Positions 1 to 8,855 of a stretch of 64,000 nucleotides of DNA are shown here, piece by piece; the stretch's first letter is position 1; every line of letters starts with the position of its first letter. Source of the stretch: Sinomonas atrocyanea (GTDB lineage Bacteria; Actinomycetota; Actinomycetes; Actinomycetales; Micrococcaceae); the NCBI RefSeq assembly GCF_001577305.1, contig NZ_CP014518.1, positions 62,001 to 126,000 of the forward strand. Direction: 5' to 3'. Position numbers and translations under genes: made by a program. The notes beneath the pieces were generated by a model. It had not been told where the DNA came from. It ran no database searches and was given only the letters and a program-made list of their open reading frames with translations.

Positions 1-104
1 AGCGGTTCCAGCAGGGGTACACCTTCGCCACCGTGGCGTCCGACCTCACCCATCTCGAACTGGCCGCCAAGGCCCACCTCGACGCAGCGACTTCACAGGA
101 CTGA
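1..104 (+). CDS. C-terminal end of an HpcH/HpaI-type aldolase (partial)
   Basis: Only the last 33 codons are present, read from position 3 to a TGA at 102-104. The tail contains FATVASDL followed by an alanine-rich helix. That resembles the closing segment of HpcH/HpaI class II aldolases (F-V-x-V-x-x-D-L), enzymes that cleave 4-hydroxy-2-oxo acids. The next gene starts 7 bases downstream, so it probably shares a transcript with the sialidase-like gene. The family call rests on a short segment and is tentative. Confidence 0.5.
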   Translation, partial: RFQQGYTFATVASDLTHLELAAKAHLDAATSQD

Positions 105-111
105 GAGCGCC

Positions 112-1365
112 ATGACCAGCAACACCATCGACAGCGCCTACGGCGTGATCACCCGCGACGGGCTCCTCCGCCACGCCGACGGGGCGACTTTCGCCTACCT
201 GCCCGCACCGACTGTGCAGTCCCACGCCGCCAACCTCCAGACCCTCCCGGACGGGCGCCTGGGCTGCGTCTGGTTCGGCGGCACCCAGGAGGGGATCGGC
301 GACATCTCGGTGTGGTTCTCCGCCCTCGAACCCGGCAGCGACCACTGGTCGGAGCCCCAGCAGCTCTCCGACGACAGCACGCGCTCCGAGCAGAACCCCA
401 TCCTCTTCACCCCCGGCGGAGAGGTGGTCTGGCTCCTGTACACGGCACAGCGCGCCGGCAACCAGGACACCGCCGAGGTCCGTCGCCGCATCTCGACCGA
501 CAGCGGCAGGACGTGGGGTCCCGTCCAGACGCTGTTCCCGGCCACCGAGGCCGGCGGCGTCTTCGTGCGGCAGCCGCCCCTCATCCTCCCCTCCGGCCGG
601 TGGCTCGTCCCGGTCTTCCGCTGCCTCACCACCCCGGGCGAGAAGTGGGTCGGCAACAACGACGACAGCGCCGTGATGGTCTCGGACGATGACGGGCGCA
701 CTTGGCGCGAGCAGCTCGTGCCCGGCAGCGTCGGCTGCGTCCACATGGACATCCAGCGCGTCGCCGACGGCTCCCTCCTGGCCCTCTACCGCAGCCGCTG
801 GGCCGATTCCATCTACGCATCGCGCTCCACCGATGATGGCGCCACCTGGAGCGAGCCCGAACCCACCGAGCTGCCGAACAACAACTCGTCCATCCAGTTC
901 ACGGCCCTCGCCGACGGTCGGCTCGCCCTCGTCTACAACCACCGGCGCGCGGAGGAGACGACCGAGCGGCGCCTCTCGCTCTACGACGAGATCGACGACG
1001 ACGGCCTGATCGACGAGGGCGCAGAAGGCGCCGGCGCGCCCCCCGCCGAGCCCGCCCCTCAGGCGGCGGGACGGAGTGCCTTCTGGGGCACGCCGCGCGC
1101 GCCCATGACCCTGGCGATCTCGGAGGACTCCGGCAGGACGTGGCCCATCCGCCGGAACCTCGAGGTCGGGGACGGCTACTGCCTGTCCAACAACTCCCGT
1201 GATGGGCTCAACCGCGAGTTCTCCTATCCCTCCGTCCACCAGGGGCCCGACGGGGAGCTCAACATCGCGTACACCTACTTCCGCCAGGCCATCAAGTACG
1301 TCAGGGTGAGCCCGGAGTGGGCCTACGGCGGCACCACGACCCCGGGCGGGGACACCGGTGCCTGA
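112..1365 (+). CDS. Sialidase-like BNR-repeat protein
   Basis: The 417-residue protein shows four Asp-box (BNR) motifs of the S-x-D-x-G-x-T-W type: TDSGRTW, SDDDGRTW, STDDGATW and SEDSGRTW. They are spaced as in six-bladed sialidase/neuraminidase beta-propellers. No signal peptide is visible, so it is probably cytoplasmic and acts on an imported oligosaccharide or sugar-acid derivative. I do not see a clear N-terminal RIP motif, so true sialidase activity is uncertain. It sits between an aldolase tail and an SDR, with a DeoR repressor downstream, as expected for a sugar-acid utilisation operon. Its last 8 bases overlap the start of the SDR gene. Confidence 0.75.
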   Translation: MTSNTIDSAYGVITRDGLLRHADGATFAYLPAPTVQSHAANLQTLPDGRLGCVWFGGTQEGIGDISVWFSALEPGSDHWSEPQQLSDDSTRSEQNPILFTPGGEVVWLLYTAQRAGNQDTAEVRRRISTDSGRTWGPVQTLFPATEAGGVFVRQPPLILPSGRWLVPVFRCLTTPGEKWVGNNDDSAVMVSDDDGRTWREQLVPGSVGCVHMDIQRVADGSLLALYRSRWADSIYASRSTDDGATWSEPEPTELPNNNSSIQFTALADGRLALVYNHRRAEETTERRLSLYDEIDDDGLIDEGAEGAGAPPAEPAPQAAGRSAFWGTPRAPMTLAISEDSGRTWPIRRNLEVGDGYCLSNNSRDGLNREFSYPSVHQGPDGELNIAYTYFRQAIKYVRVSPEWAYGGTTTPGGDTGA

Positions 1366-2038
1366 GCCGCAGCACGCCGTCGTCACCGGCGCCAGCTCCG
1401 GAATCGGGCGCGCGGTCGCGGAACGTCTCCTGTCGGAGGGGTGGTGTGTCACCGGGCTCAGCCGCAGGGAGACGGCGCTCGGCGCACGGTTCAGGTGGCG
1501 GCAGGCCGACCTCGCCGAACCGTCCTCCGTCGCCGACGCCGTCACGGGCCTCGCTCCGGCCAGTGCGCTGGTCCACGCCGCCGGGCTGCAGCGCACGGGC
1601 CGCCTGGGCGGCCTCGACACGGGGGCGCTGCAGGAGATGTTCGCCGTCCACGTCGCGGCGGCGAGCGTTCTCGCGGACACCCTCGTGCCGTCGATGCCGG
1701 ACGGCGGCCGGATCGTGCTCCTCGGGAGCAGGACCGCGGCCGGCGCCGCGGGCAAGAGCCACTATTCCGCGACCAAGGCCGCGCTCCTCGGGCTCGGCAG
1801 GTCATGGGCCAAGGAGCTCGCGCCCCGCCGGATCACCGTCAACGTGGTCTCGCCCGGCCCCACGGACACCCCGATGCTCTCCGACCCGAGGCGGGCCGAC
1901 GTGGCCCCCGTGTCCACCCCGCTCGGCCACCTCGTCGACCCGGACGATGTGGCGGCCCTCGTCGGCTTCCTCATCGGCCCGCACGGCAGGTCGATCACGG
2001 GACAGGACTACCTCATCTGCGCCGGGACCTCGCTATAG
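1358..2038 (+). CDS. Short-chain dehydrogenase/reductase
   Basis: This 226-residue classical SDR has the nucleotide-binding motif TGASSGIG near residue 12 and the catalytic YSATK near residue 135. The C-terminus YLICAGTSL resembles the usual end of the fold. The GTG start lies inside the end of the sialidase-like gene, indicating translational coupling. It probably oxidises or reduces a sugar-derived hydroxy/keto intermediate in the same pathway. The substrate cannot be read from the sequence. Confidence 0.8.
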   Translation: MPEPQHAVVTGASSGIGRAVAERLLSEGWCVTGLSRRETALGARFRWRQADLAEPSSVADAVTGLAPASALVHAAGLQRTGRLGGLDTGALQEMFAVHVAAASVLADTLVPSMPDGGRIVLLGSRTAAGAAGKSHYSATKAALLGLGRSWAKELAPRRITVNVVSPGPTDTPMLSDPRRADVAPVSTPLGHLVDPDDVAALVGFLIGPHGRSITGQDYLICAGTSL

Positions 2039-2136
2039 CGCGCGCACCGCGGCCCCGCCGCACCACTGGCTACCATGAGGGGAGGCGCCGGCTCACTGTC
2101 GAGCCCGCGCGCCCAGATGAGCCGAAGGGGATCCGG

Positions 2137-2949
2137 ATGACGACGGCACAGGCCCGGCGGGAAGAGATCTACCGCCTTGCCACCACGGCGGGGCTGACGT
2201 CGGTCGAGGAGCTCTCGCAGCGCTTCAACGTGACAGCGTCCACGATCCGCCGGGACCTTGCGCTCCTGAACGATCAGGGGAAGCTGGCCAGGACCTACGG
2301 TGGCGCGCTGGCGATCGGCGCGCACCCCGAGGCGTCCCTCCGGCAGCGGATCGGCGAGGCCTTCGAGGAGAAGCAGGCCATCGCACAGTGGGCCGCCGGG
2401 CAGGTCCAGGCCGGGGAATCGATCCTGCTCGACGGCGGGTCCACCGTTGGCGCGCTCGCCCACGCCCTGCGCGACCGCAGCGGCCTCACCGTCACCACGC
2501 CGGCCCTCAACACCGTCCAGGAGCTCGCCGATTCTCCCGGGATCCACGTCGACTGCCTCGGGGGGCGGCTGCGCAGCGTGAGCCAGACCTTCGTCGGACC
2601 CTTGGCCGAGGCCGCCCTGGAGCGCATGACGTTCGACAGGGTGTTCCTGGGCGCCGACGCCGTGACGGCGGACGATGGGATCTGCGAGGCGGACCAGGCC
2701 CAGACCCGTCTGAAGGAACTGATGGCCCGACGGGGGGCCGACGTCTACGTGCTCGCAGACTCGAGCAAGCTCGGCCAGCGTCCCTTCCACGCCTGGGTGC
2801 GGCTGCCCCTGCCCTGGACACTGGTCACCGACGCCGATGCCGATCCGCACGAGGTCGAGCTCTTCCGCCGGGCCGGGGTCCGCGTCACGATCGCGCAGGG
2901 GGCGCACGCCGGGACCTCCGGCCGGCTGGATGCCGAGGAAGCCAGCTAG
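2137..2949 (+). CDS. DeoR-family transcriptional repressor
   Basis: The 270-residue protein opens with a DeoR helix-turn-helix: REEIYRLA, then SVEELSQRFNVTASTIRRDL. The sugar-phosphate-binding domain follows, with DGGSTV and, near the C-terminus, VLADSSKLG, both typical of DeoR regulators. The ATG at 2137 is preceded by AAGGGG. The same frame stays open much further upstream, but that extension overlaps the SDR and has no family similarity. It presumably controls the preceding operon in response to a phosphorylated sugar. Confidence 0.88.
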   Translation: MTTAQARREEIYRLATTAGLTSVEELSQRFNVTASTIRRDLALLNDQGKLARTYGGALAIGAHPEASLRQRIGEAFEEKQAIAQWAAGQVQAGESILLDGGSTVGALAHALRDRSGLTVTTPALNTVQELADSPGIHVDCLGGRLRSVSQTFVGPLAEAALERMTFDRVFLGADAVTADDGICEADQAQTRLKELMARRGADVYVLADSSKLGQRPFHAWVRLPLPWTLVTDADADPHEVELFRRAGVRVTIAQGAHAGTSGRLDAEEAS

Positions 2950-2987
2950 CCGCGCTCGTGCGCCGCGGCCGAGCCGCCGTCGCACCG

Positions 2988-3839
2988 TCAAAGCCGCCGC
3001 CCGAACCCCCGCACGGCGAGGGCGAGGAAGACGGCGGCGAAGACCACGGTGATCGCCAGCTCGGTCCAGATCGAGAGCGTCCAGCCGAAGAGCGTGACAT
3101 CGCTCGGGAACCGGGCCAGCGCCGCGGCCGGGAGGTTCTGGGCCCCGAAGACCACCGAGCGCAGCGGCGCCACGGCGTAGGTCAGCGGATTGAGCCGGGT
3201 GAGGATGTCGAGCCACAGCGGCAGCCCGGCGAGCGGGAACAGGGCGCCCGAGAGGAAGATCATCGGCAGCAGCACGAGCTGCATGACCATCTGGAAGCCC
3301 TCCATCCGCGTGATGCGGCTCGCCACGAACACCCCGAACGCCGTGAGCGCCGCGGCCATGACGAACTCGATGGCGATCACCGCGGCGACGGTCAGGACCG
3401 TCAGGTCCACCCCGACCAGCGGGGCGAGCACCAGCATGATGGTGCCCTGTCCCGTGGCCACCGTCGCCCCGCCGGCCGTCTTGCCCGCCACGAGCGCCCA
3501 GCGCGGCACCGGCGCCACGAGCATCTCGCGCAGGAACCCGAACTCCCGGTCCCACACGATGGAGATCGCGCTGAAGATCGAGGTCGACACGACGCTCATC
3601 GCCACGATCCCCGGGAACACGAACTTGCGGAAGTCCAGCCCGCCCGTGGAGCCCACCAGGCTCCCCATGCCGTAGCCGAGCACGAACAGGAACAGGAGCG
3701 GCTGCGCGAGCCCGGTGAGGATGCGCGAGGGCGTCCGCACGTAGCGCAGCAGCTCGCGCTGCCAGACCATGCCGATCGTGCCGAGGGAGACCGCCCCGAG
3801 GGAGACCATGCCGACCGAGGCCATCCTGGTGGATGCCAT
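2988..3839 (-). CDS. ABC-2 type transporter permease (DrrB-like)
   Basis: This 283-residue integral membrane protein has about six hydrophobic segments and the ABC-2 permease signature region (RELLRYVRTPSRI, then FLSGALFPLAGLP). It matches daunorubicin-resistance DrrB-type permeases. I chose the ATG at 3839 because AGGAGG lies 5 bases upstream; an in-frame ATG at 3860 lacks a site and would overlap drrA-like coding sequence. It pairs with the ATPase encoded immediately upstream to export a drug or lipid. The N-terminus has a short M/V-S-L repeated pattern of no known meaning. Confidence 0.85.
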   Translation of the reverse strand: MASTRMASVGMVSLGAVSLGTIGMVWQRELLRYVRTPSRILTGLAQPLLFLFVLGYGMGSLVGSTGGLDFRKFVFPGIVAMSVVSTSIFSAISIVWDREFGFLREMLVAPVPRWALVAGKTAGGATVATGQGTIMLVLAPLVGVDLTVLTVAAVIAIEFVMAAALTAFGVFVASRITRMEGFQMVMQLVLLPMIFLSGALFPLAGLPLWLDILTRLNPLTYAVAPLRSVVFGAQNLPAAALARFPSDVTLFGWTLSIWTELAITVVFAAVFLALAVRGFGRRL

Positions 3840-3841
3840 CT

Positions 3842-4810
3842 CTACCTCCTGCTCCGCCATGCCGGCGGGAACGCCTGCTGCTCGCTCTGGTCGCGGATCT
3901 GCCGGCCCGTGTAGTGCAGGAACATGTCGTCCAGGGACGGCTCATGGATCTGGGCCGAGAGGACGCTGCCGTCGAGCAGCGCAATCACCGCGGGAAGCGC
4001 GGTCGCGGCGTGCGCGGCCTCCACGGCGAGCCGGCCCCCGTCCGTGGTGCAGCGGTAGCCGGAGGCCTCGAGCGTGAGCCGCGCCGCGGCGTCGTCCGCC
4101 GTGTGCAGGAGGATGCTCTCCGCCCCCGCGGCCGCCTTGAGCTCCTCCGGGGTGCCCAGCGCGATGAGCCGGCCGTGGTCGATGATCCCGATCCGGTCGG
4201 CGACCTCGGCCTCGTCCATGTAGTGGGTCGTCAGGAACACCGTCACCCCCTCCTCGCGGCGCAGCGTGAGGATGTCCTCCCACATGACCGACCGGGTCTG
4301 CGGGTCGAGCCCGATCGTGGGCTCGTCGAGGAAGAGCACCGCCGGCGTGTGCAGCATGGCGCGCGCGATCTCGAGGCGGCGGCCCATGCCGCCGGAGAAC
4401 GTCGCGACGAGGTCCTTCCGGCGCGCCGAGAGGCCCACGAGTTCGAGGACATGGGCGATCCTGGCAGCCCGCTGCGCTCGCGGGACCCCGTACAGCACGG
4501 CGTGGAAGCGGAGGTTCTCCTCGGCCGTGAGCTGCTTGTCCAGCGTGGTCTCCTGGAACACGAGGCCGATGTGCGCGCGGACCTCGTGGGGGTCGGCCAC
4601 GACGTCGAACCCGCCCACGCTCGCCGTCCCCGAGGTGGGGGAGGCGAGGGTGCACAGGACGTTGATCGCGGTCGACTTCCCGGCCCCGTTCGGCCCGAGG
4701 AAGGCGAACACCTCACCGGTCGCGACGTCGAAGCTCAGACGGTCGACGGCGGTGACCTCGCCGAACGTCTTGACCAGATCGTGGACGCGGATGGCTGGCG
4801 CTCCGTCCAT
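3842..4810 (-). CDS. ABC transporter ATP-binding protein (DrrA-like)
   Basis: The 322-residue ATPase has Walker A GPNGAGKST, the Q-loop in LVFQETTLD, signature FSGGM, Walker B LFLDEPT and H-loop TTHYMDEAE. The C-terminal extension of about 90 residues, with PSLDDMFLHYTGR, is characteristic of the daunorubicin-resistance (DrrA) subfamily. It is the first gene of a two-gene operon with the permease, separated by 2 bases. The pair probably forms a small-molecule exporter with substrate unknown. Confidence 0.9.
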   Translation of the reverse strand: MDGAPAIRVHDLVKTFGEVTAVDRLSFDVATGEVFAFLGPNGAGKSTAINVLCTLASPTSGTASVGGFDVVADPHEVRAHIGLVFQETTLDKQLTAEENLRFHAVLYGVPRAQRAARIAHVLELVGLSARRKDLVATFSGGMGRRLEIARAMLHTPAVLFLDEPTIGLDPQTRSVMWEDILTLRREEGVTVFLTTHYMDEAEVADRIGIIDHGRLIALGTPEELKAAAGAESILLHTADDAAARLTLEASGYRCTTDGGRLAVEAAHAATALPAVIALLDGSVLSAQIHEPSLDDMFLHYTGRQIRDQSEQQAFPPAWRSRR

Positions 4811-4893
4811 ACAGCGAGGCTACGCAGGCGCCTCCGCCGGGCGTCAGGGCCGATGGGCCCGGCGTAGGACGGCGCCGTCCACGCCGCGGGCGA

Positions 4894-5445
4894 TCACGGG
4901 GCCTGGGTCCCGGCGCGCGCCACCGCGGCCTCCAGTGCGTCCAGGGCCTCCAGCACACCGGCGCCGCCGGGGAGCCGGGTGGCGGACGTCCGGGTCAGCA
5001 TGAAGGCCTCGAACGTGCGGACGGTCGTCGTCAGGTCCTCGGGGAGGCTGCCGTGCGGGTCACGGTCCCCCGCGGTCCCGGTGCGTGCGTGAAGGCGCGT
5101 CCCAGCCGTCGCGGGGTCGATCGCCAGGGCCGTCTCGACGAAGGATGCGCCGCAGGCGTCGGCGACGGCCTCGAGACGCCCGATGAACTCGGGCCGGCGC
5201 AGGTACTGCGGCACGAGGACGTCGTGGTCGCTGCGCAGGTGCGCCCCGATCGCGGCGACGGCGATGTCGCGTGCCGCCAGGCCCGCGTCCGTGAGCCGGT
5301 GGCGCCAGCCGCCGAGCATCGACCTGATCGTGTCGATGTCGAGCCCGAGCGGCAGTTCCGGCGCATGCCGCTCGCACCACGCCCGCGCCAGCGTCGTCTT
5401 GCCGCTCCCGGGCACCCCATTGATGAGAATCAGCCTGCGGGTCAC
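4894..5445 (-). CDS. P-loop AAA-type kinase/ATP-binding protein
   Basis: The protein of about 183 residues begins VTRRLILINGVPGSGKTTLA, with a Walker A motif at residues 10-17. A lid-like basic segment follows in the C-terminal half. This layout matches small P-loop kinases of the zeta-toxin/shikimate-kinase-like AAA_33 group. The GTG at 5445 places the beta-strand before the P-loop at the N-terminus, as is usual; the frame stays open to 5535 but the added residues look non-coding. The substrate is not recognisable. It stands alone between two convergent or divergent genes. Confidence 0.65.
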   Translation of the reverse strand: MTRRLILINGVPGSGKTTLARAWCERHAPELPLGLDIDTIRSMLGGWRHRLTDAGLAARDIAVAAIGAHLRSDHDVLVPQYLRRPEFIGRLEAVADACGASFVETALAIDPATAGTRLHARTGTAGDRDPHGSLPEDLTTTVRTFEAFMLTRTSATRLPGGAGVLEALDALEAAVARAGTQAP

Positions 5446-5549
5446 ACTCTCATCATCCGGCACCGGGCGCCGTCGGCGCCCACGCCTGACGCTGGTGGGG
5501 TCAGATGGCCCGCAGGCGCTGGACGGAACGCCCACTGGGAAGGATGACC

Positions 5550-6077
5550 ATGGAGCCGACGGCGGCGGAGATCCTGGACGGGTACGGAAGAGCCTGCGAT
5601 CAGCTCGAGGAGTTCCTCGTCGAGGCCGGCCCAGACGGCTTGTCGCGCGGGAGCAGCGGGACCCGCTGGAGCAACGAGCAGCTGCTGTTCCACATGGTCT
5701 TCGGGTACATGGTCGTCAGGGCCCTACTCCCGCTGGTCCGCGTCGTGGCCCGCCTGCCCGTCCCGGCACGCAGGGCCTTCGCCGCCGCCCTGGATGCCTC
5801 GGCAGCGCCATTCGACTGGGTCAACTACTGGGGCTCCTGCGCCGCCGCCCTCGTCTATGGACGGAGAAGGATGGCCCGGAAGCTGCGCTCGACGACGGCG
5901 GCCCTCGCCCGCAGCCTGCGCGGGGAGGACGAGCTGTCCCTGCGCCGCTGGATGCCCTTCCCCCGTCGGTGGGACCCCTTCTTCACCGACCACATGACGC
6001 TGCGCGACGTCTACGCCTACCCCACGCGGCACTTCGACTTCCACGCCCGCCAGCTCACCCTCCGCGCCCCGGAATGA
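5550..6077 (+). CDS. DinB-like four-helix protein
   Basis: The 175-residue, mostly helical protein has the DinB/maleylpyruvate-isomerase-N layout: an N-terminal helix, then a W-S-x-x-x-L-L-x-H-M segment, and a C-terminal H-F-D-F-H-x-R-Q-L-T motif. The histidines fit a metal-binding site. The ATG at 5550 has GGGAAGG 6 bases upstream; an ATG at 5544 abuts that site and is less likely. Such proteins act as thiol-dependent or metal-dependent transferases, and no specific reaction can be inferred. Confidence 0.65.
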   Translation: MEPTAAEILDGYGRACDQLEEFLVEAGPDGLSRGSSGTRWSNEQLLFHMVFGYMVVRALLPLVRVVARLPVPARRAFAAALDASAAPFDWVNYWGSCAAALVYGRRRMARKLRSTTAALARSLRGEDELSLRRWMPFPRRWDPFFTDHMTLRDVYAYPTRHFDFHARQLTLRAPE

Positions 6078-6133
6078 GGGGGCGGAGAAGCCCGAGCGTG
6101 GGCTCGAGCGCTTGGCAGCGCTCGTTCCTTTGC

Positions 6134-7123
6134 TCAGAATCCTTGCGAGTCCCCGAAGTGGGCTGCGAGCGTGCCGCTGCGTTTGAGGGCCTCGAGGACC
6201 AGGGCTGGCTCGAGCGACTGGGTCCGGGCGATCCAGTCGGAGTTCCTGAGGTAGTCGTAGAGGGCAGAGCGGCTTTCGAAGACGGTATCGACGACGAGCT
6301 GGAAGTCTCCGGCCAGGGCGGCTGCGTAACGGACGGCAGAGGATTCCAAGACGAGCGAGGCGACGCTTTCGAGGTGCGGGAACGGTACCCGTACCCAGAG
6401 GAGGGCCTCGACGGGCAGGCCGACGAGGGCCGGCTCGAACACAGCACGCAGATAGAGGGTGCCGTCCTGGCGCATGCGCTCGATACGGCGTTGCACGGTC
6501 TGGACGCTGAGGCCGCTGGCCCGCCCAAGGTTCTCGTAGCTGGCCCGTCCGTCCTGCATCAGGGCCTGCACGAGGATACGGTCCTCTTTGCCAAGGGCGT
6601 CTGATCCTCCGAGGTCTGTCGGTGCGGAGGAGTAGGCCGCGCCGCCCAGCTGGGTCTTCTCCTCTTCGTTGAGGATCTCAGGGTCCCACTGGTGCATGGT
6701 GCGGTAGTGCGTCAGGACCGGGTAGGTCGCTGCCGAGGTGATGCCGGGGATCGTCCCGATCTCCCGCACGGTCAGTTCGGCGACTTTCGACGCCGGTACC
6801 GAGATCTCCGCGGCGCAGTCGGCAGAGCCCGTCAGCAGGTAGGTGAATAGGCTGTCCGTCCGCCGGGCGAGGGCAGCGGCGGCGATGCCGGCGGTGCCGG
6901 GCGAACACGAGGCCTTCAGGACGAACTGCTCGGTCCGGCCGATCTTCCGCGGGTTTGGCAACGCTCGCACCCTCACCAGGCCGGAGCCGATGAGGTCGGC
7001 GCCACGTCGGGCTACAGTGCGCTCAGGTTCACCCAGAACGCCCGCGATCTTGGCCCACGAGGCGCGGCCGTCCACTTGAAGGGCCGCCAGAATACGCCGG
7101 TCCAAGCTCCTGACATCAGACAT
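6134..7123 (-). CDS. Double-domain Lrp/AsnC-family regulator
   Basis: The 329-residue protein is a tandem duplication of the Lrp/AsnC architecture. Each half has an HTH (LDRRILAALQVDGRASWAKIA near residue 8, and EDRILVQALMQDGRASYENLG near residue 180) followed by a RAM-like ligand domain. This length is usual for a group of actinobacterial Lrp regulators. The ATG at 7123 has GGAGAG 8 bases upstream. It diverges from the esterase operon across a 170-bp AT-richer gap and probably controls it. Confidence 0.85.
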   Translation of the reverse strand: MSDVRSLDRRILAALQVDGRASWAKIAGVLGEPERTVARRGADLIGSGLVRVRALPNPRKIGRTEQFVLKASCSPGTAGIAAAALARRTDSLFTYLLTGSADCAAEISVPASKVAELTVREIGTIPGITSAATYPVLTHYRTMHQWDPEILNEEEKTQLGGAAYSSAPTDLGGSDALGKEDRILVQALMQDGRASYENLGRASGLSVQTVQRRIERMRQDGTLYLRAVFEPALVGLPVEALLWVRVPFPHLESVASLVLESSAVRYAAALAGDFQLVVDTVFESRSALYDYLRNSDWIARTQSLEPALVLEALKRSGTLAAHFGDSQGF

Positions 7124-7293
7124 CCGCAACACTCTCCATAGCCGCTGGCCTCTGTCCAGAGCCCCAGAAGGATCGGAATATTCAGCCTCAAAGCTGGCCG
7201 ATTCTTCCAGTTTCCCTAATTTCATTGTCTGCGATTGTGAGCTGAGACACGATCTTTTCACTACCGCGTTTGCCACAACCTCAGGAGCCCTGC
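7124..7293. promoter_or_regulatory. Divergent promoter region, Lrp regulator / esterase operon
   Basis: This 170-bp gap is noticeably richer in A+T than its surroundings. On the plus strand TTGTCT (7225-7230) and CACGAT (7248-7253) are 17 bases apart and could serve as -35/-10 for the esterase operon. A perfect 8-bp palindrome GAATATTC (7176-7183) and a CAGC-N6-GCTG inverted repeat just after it are candidate Lrp sites. All assignments here are by eye. Confidence 0.35.
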
Positions 7294-8817
7294 ATGAACC
7301 GCGAGCCTGTAGCCCATACCCAGCAAGGGTCGGTCCAAGGAGTAGCCCTGGGTGACACGCTCTGCTGGCGTGGCCTCCGCTATGCGGCGCCCCCCACGGG
7401 TGCACGCCGGTGGCTCCCACCGCAGGAGCCGGCCGGATGGTCGGGGGTCCGCCGGGCCGATCGCTTCGGCTTCCGGGCACCCCAGGTCATCACCCCGGAG
7501 CTGGTGCCCACCGGCGGAGCCGCGATCAGCGACAGCACCAGCCCAAGCGACGAGGACTGCCTCTTCCTCAACGTCTGCGCGCCGTCGGAAGCGCCGGGCG
7601 CGGCCTTGCCCGTCCTCGTCTGGTTCCATGGCGGGGGCTACAGCTGGGGCTCGGGCGCCCACTACATCGGCGACGGCCAGGCACTGGCGGAGGCGGGCGT
7701 CGTAGTCGTCACCGTCAACTACCGCCTTGGTGCCCTGGGCTTCCTCAGACTCGGCCACCTCCTCGGCCCTGAGTACGAGGCTTCGGCCAACTGCGGCCTC
7801 CTGGACCAGATCGCGGCGCTCCGGTGGGTCCACGAGAATATCGGCGCCTTCGGAGGAGACCCCGACCGCGTCACCATCGCCGGGGTCTCGGCCGGCGGCA
7901 AGAGCGTCGCGACCCTCATGGCCGCCCCGGCCGCCCGAGGGCTCTTCCAGCAGGCCATCATCCAGAGCGGGGGAGACCACGTCGTCTCCATGGACCGCGC
8001 CGAGGAACTCACCGACGCCCTCCTCCACGCCCTGAGCCTCGACCGAGCTGACGCCCGCTCCCTGCTGGGCCGCCCCACCGAGGCCATCGGGGCAGCTCAG
8101 CAGGAGCTGGCTGCCGGAGCCCGGGCAACCTGGCTGTGGCGCCCCGCGGTCGACGGCCTCTGCCTGCCCGAGGCCCCGACGGCTGCCCTCGCATCGGGGC
8201 ACGCGCAGGGCATCAGACTGATGGCCGGGGTGACCCGCAACGAGGCCGGCAGCTACGCCCTCGCCGATCCGACCGCGGCAGACCAGGCCCCCCGAGTCCT
8301 CCGGGAGATCTTCGGAGGGGACGCCGAGACCGTCATGGAGGCCTACGCGGCCTCGCGTCCCGGGGCCTCCGAGCACGAACTGCAGCTCGCGATCCTCGGC
8401 GACGAGCGCTACGGCATCCCGACGATCCGCCTGCTGGATGCCCAGGCGTCCCACGCCCCCTGCTGGCGCTACAGGTTCGATGCCCCCACACCGGGGGCCC
8501 CGCCCGAGAAGTGGGGGTTCCACGGGGCCGACGTCTCCTTCGTGTGGGGCATTGGACTCGACGGCGCCGACGAGCAGAGCCTCGGCCTGTCCGAGGCGAT
8601 GAGGGAGGTCTGGGTCTCCTTCATCAACGGCGGCATTCCCGACTCTGCGGACCTGCCTGCCTGGCCCGAGTACGAACCCGCCCAGCGGCGCACCATGGTC
8701 TTCGACCTGCCCTCCCGGGTCGAAGCTGACCCGGCCAAGGCCGAGCGGCAGGCCTGGGACCACGCCTCGTGGGAGCCGGGAACCTGGTGGCCCATCGTCC
8801 CGGCGATGTCAGCGTGA
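7294..8817 (+). CDS. Carboxylesterase (type B / para-nitrobenzyl esterase family)
   Basis: The 507-residue alpha/beta-hydrolase has the oxyanion HGG motif (WFHGGGYSWGSG), the SEDCLFLNV signature and the nucleophile elbow G-V-S-A-G with Ser199. It hydrolyses carboxylic esters. The ATG at 7294 has AGGAG 6 bases upstream; an upstream TTG in frame is weaker. No signal peptide is seen, so it acts inside the cell. It is the first gene of an operon with an MFS carrier, a CoA-transferase and a carboxyltransferase, so the acid it releases is probably activated to a CoA ester. Confidence 0.88.
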   Translation: MNREPVAHTQQGSVQGVALGDTLCWRGLRYAAPPTGARRWLPPQEPAGWSGVRRADRFGFRAPQVITPELVPTGGAAISDSTSPSDEDCLFLNVCAPSEAPGAALPVLVWFHGGGYSWGSGAHYIGDGQALAEAGVVVVTVNYRLGALGFLRLGHLLGPEYEASANCGLLDQIAALRWVHENIGAFGGDPDRVTIAGVSAGGKSVATLMAAPAARGLFQQAIIQSGGDHVVSMDRAEELTDALLHALSLDRADARSLLGRPTEAIGAAQQELAAGARATWLWRPAVDGLCLPEAPTAALASGHAQGIRLMAGVTRNEAGSYALADPTAADQAPRVLREIFGGDAETVMEAYAASRPGASEHELQLAILGDERYGIPTIRLLDAQASHAPCWRYRFDAPTPGAPPEKWGFHGADVSFVWGIGLDGADEQSLGLSEAMREVWVSFINGGIPDSADLPAWPEYEPAQRRTMVFDLPSRVEADPAKAERQAWDHASWEPGTWWPIVPAMSA

Positions 8818-8855
8818 ACACCCAACGGAGCATTCAAGTCACTGAAAGCGCAGCC

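Noticed and set aside
2008..3984. Long antisense reading frames, here and opposite most large genes
   Set aside because: They come from codon bias at high GC. They lack family motifs and ribosome sites and are mostly R/A/G/P-rich.
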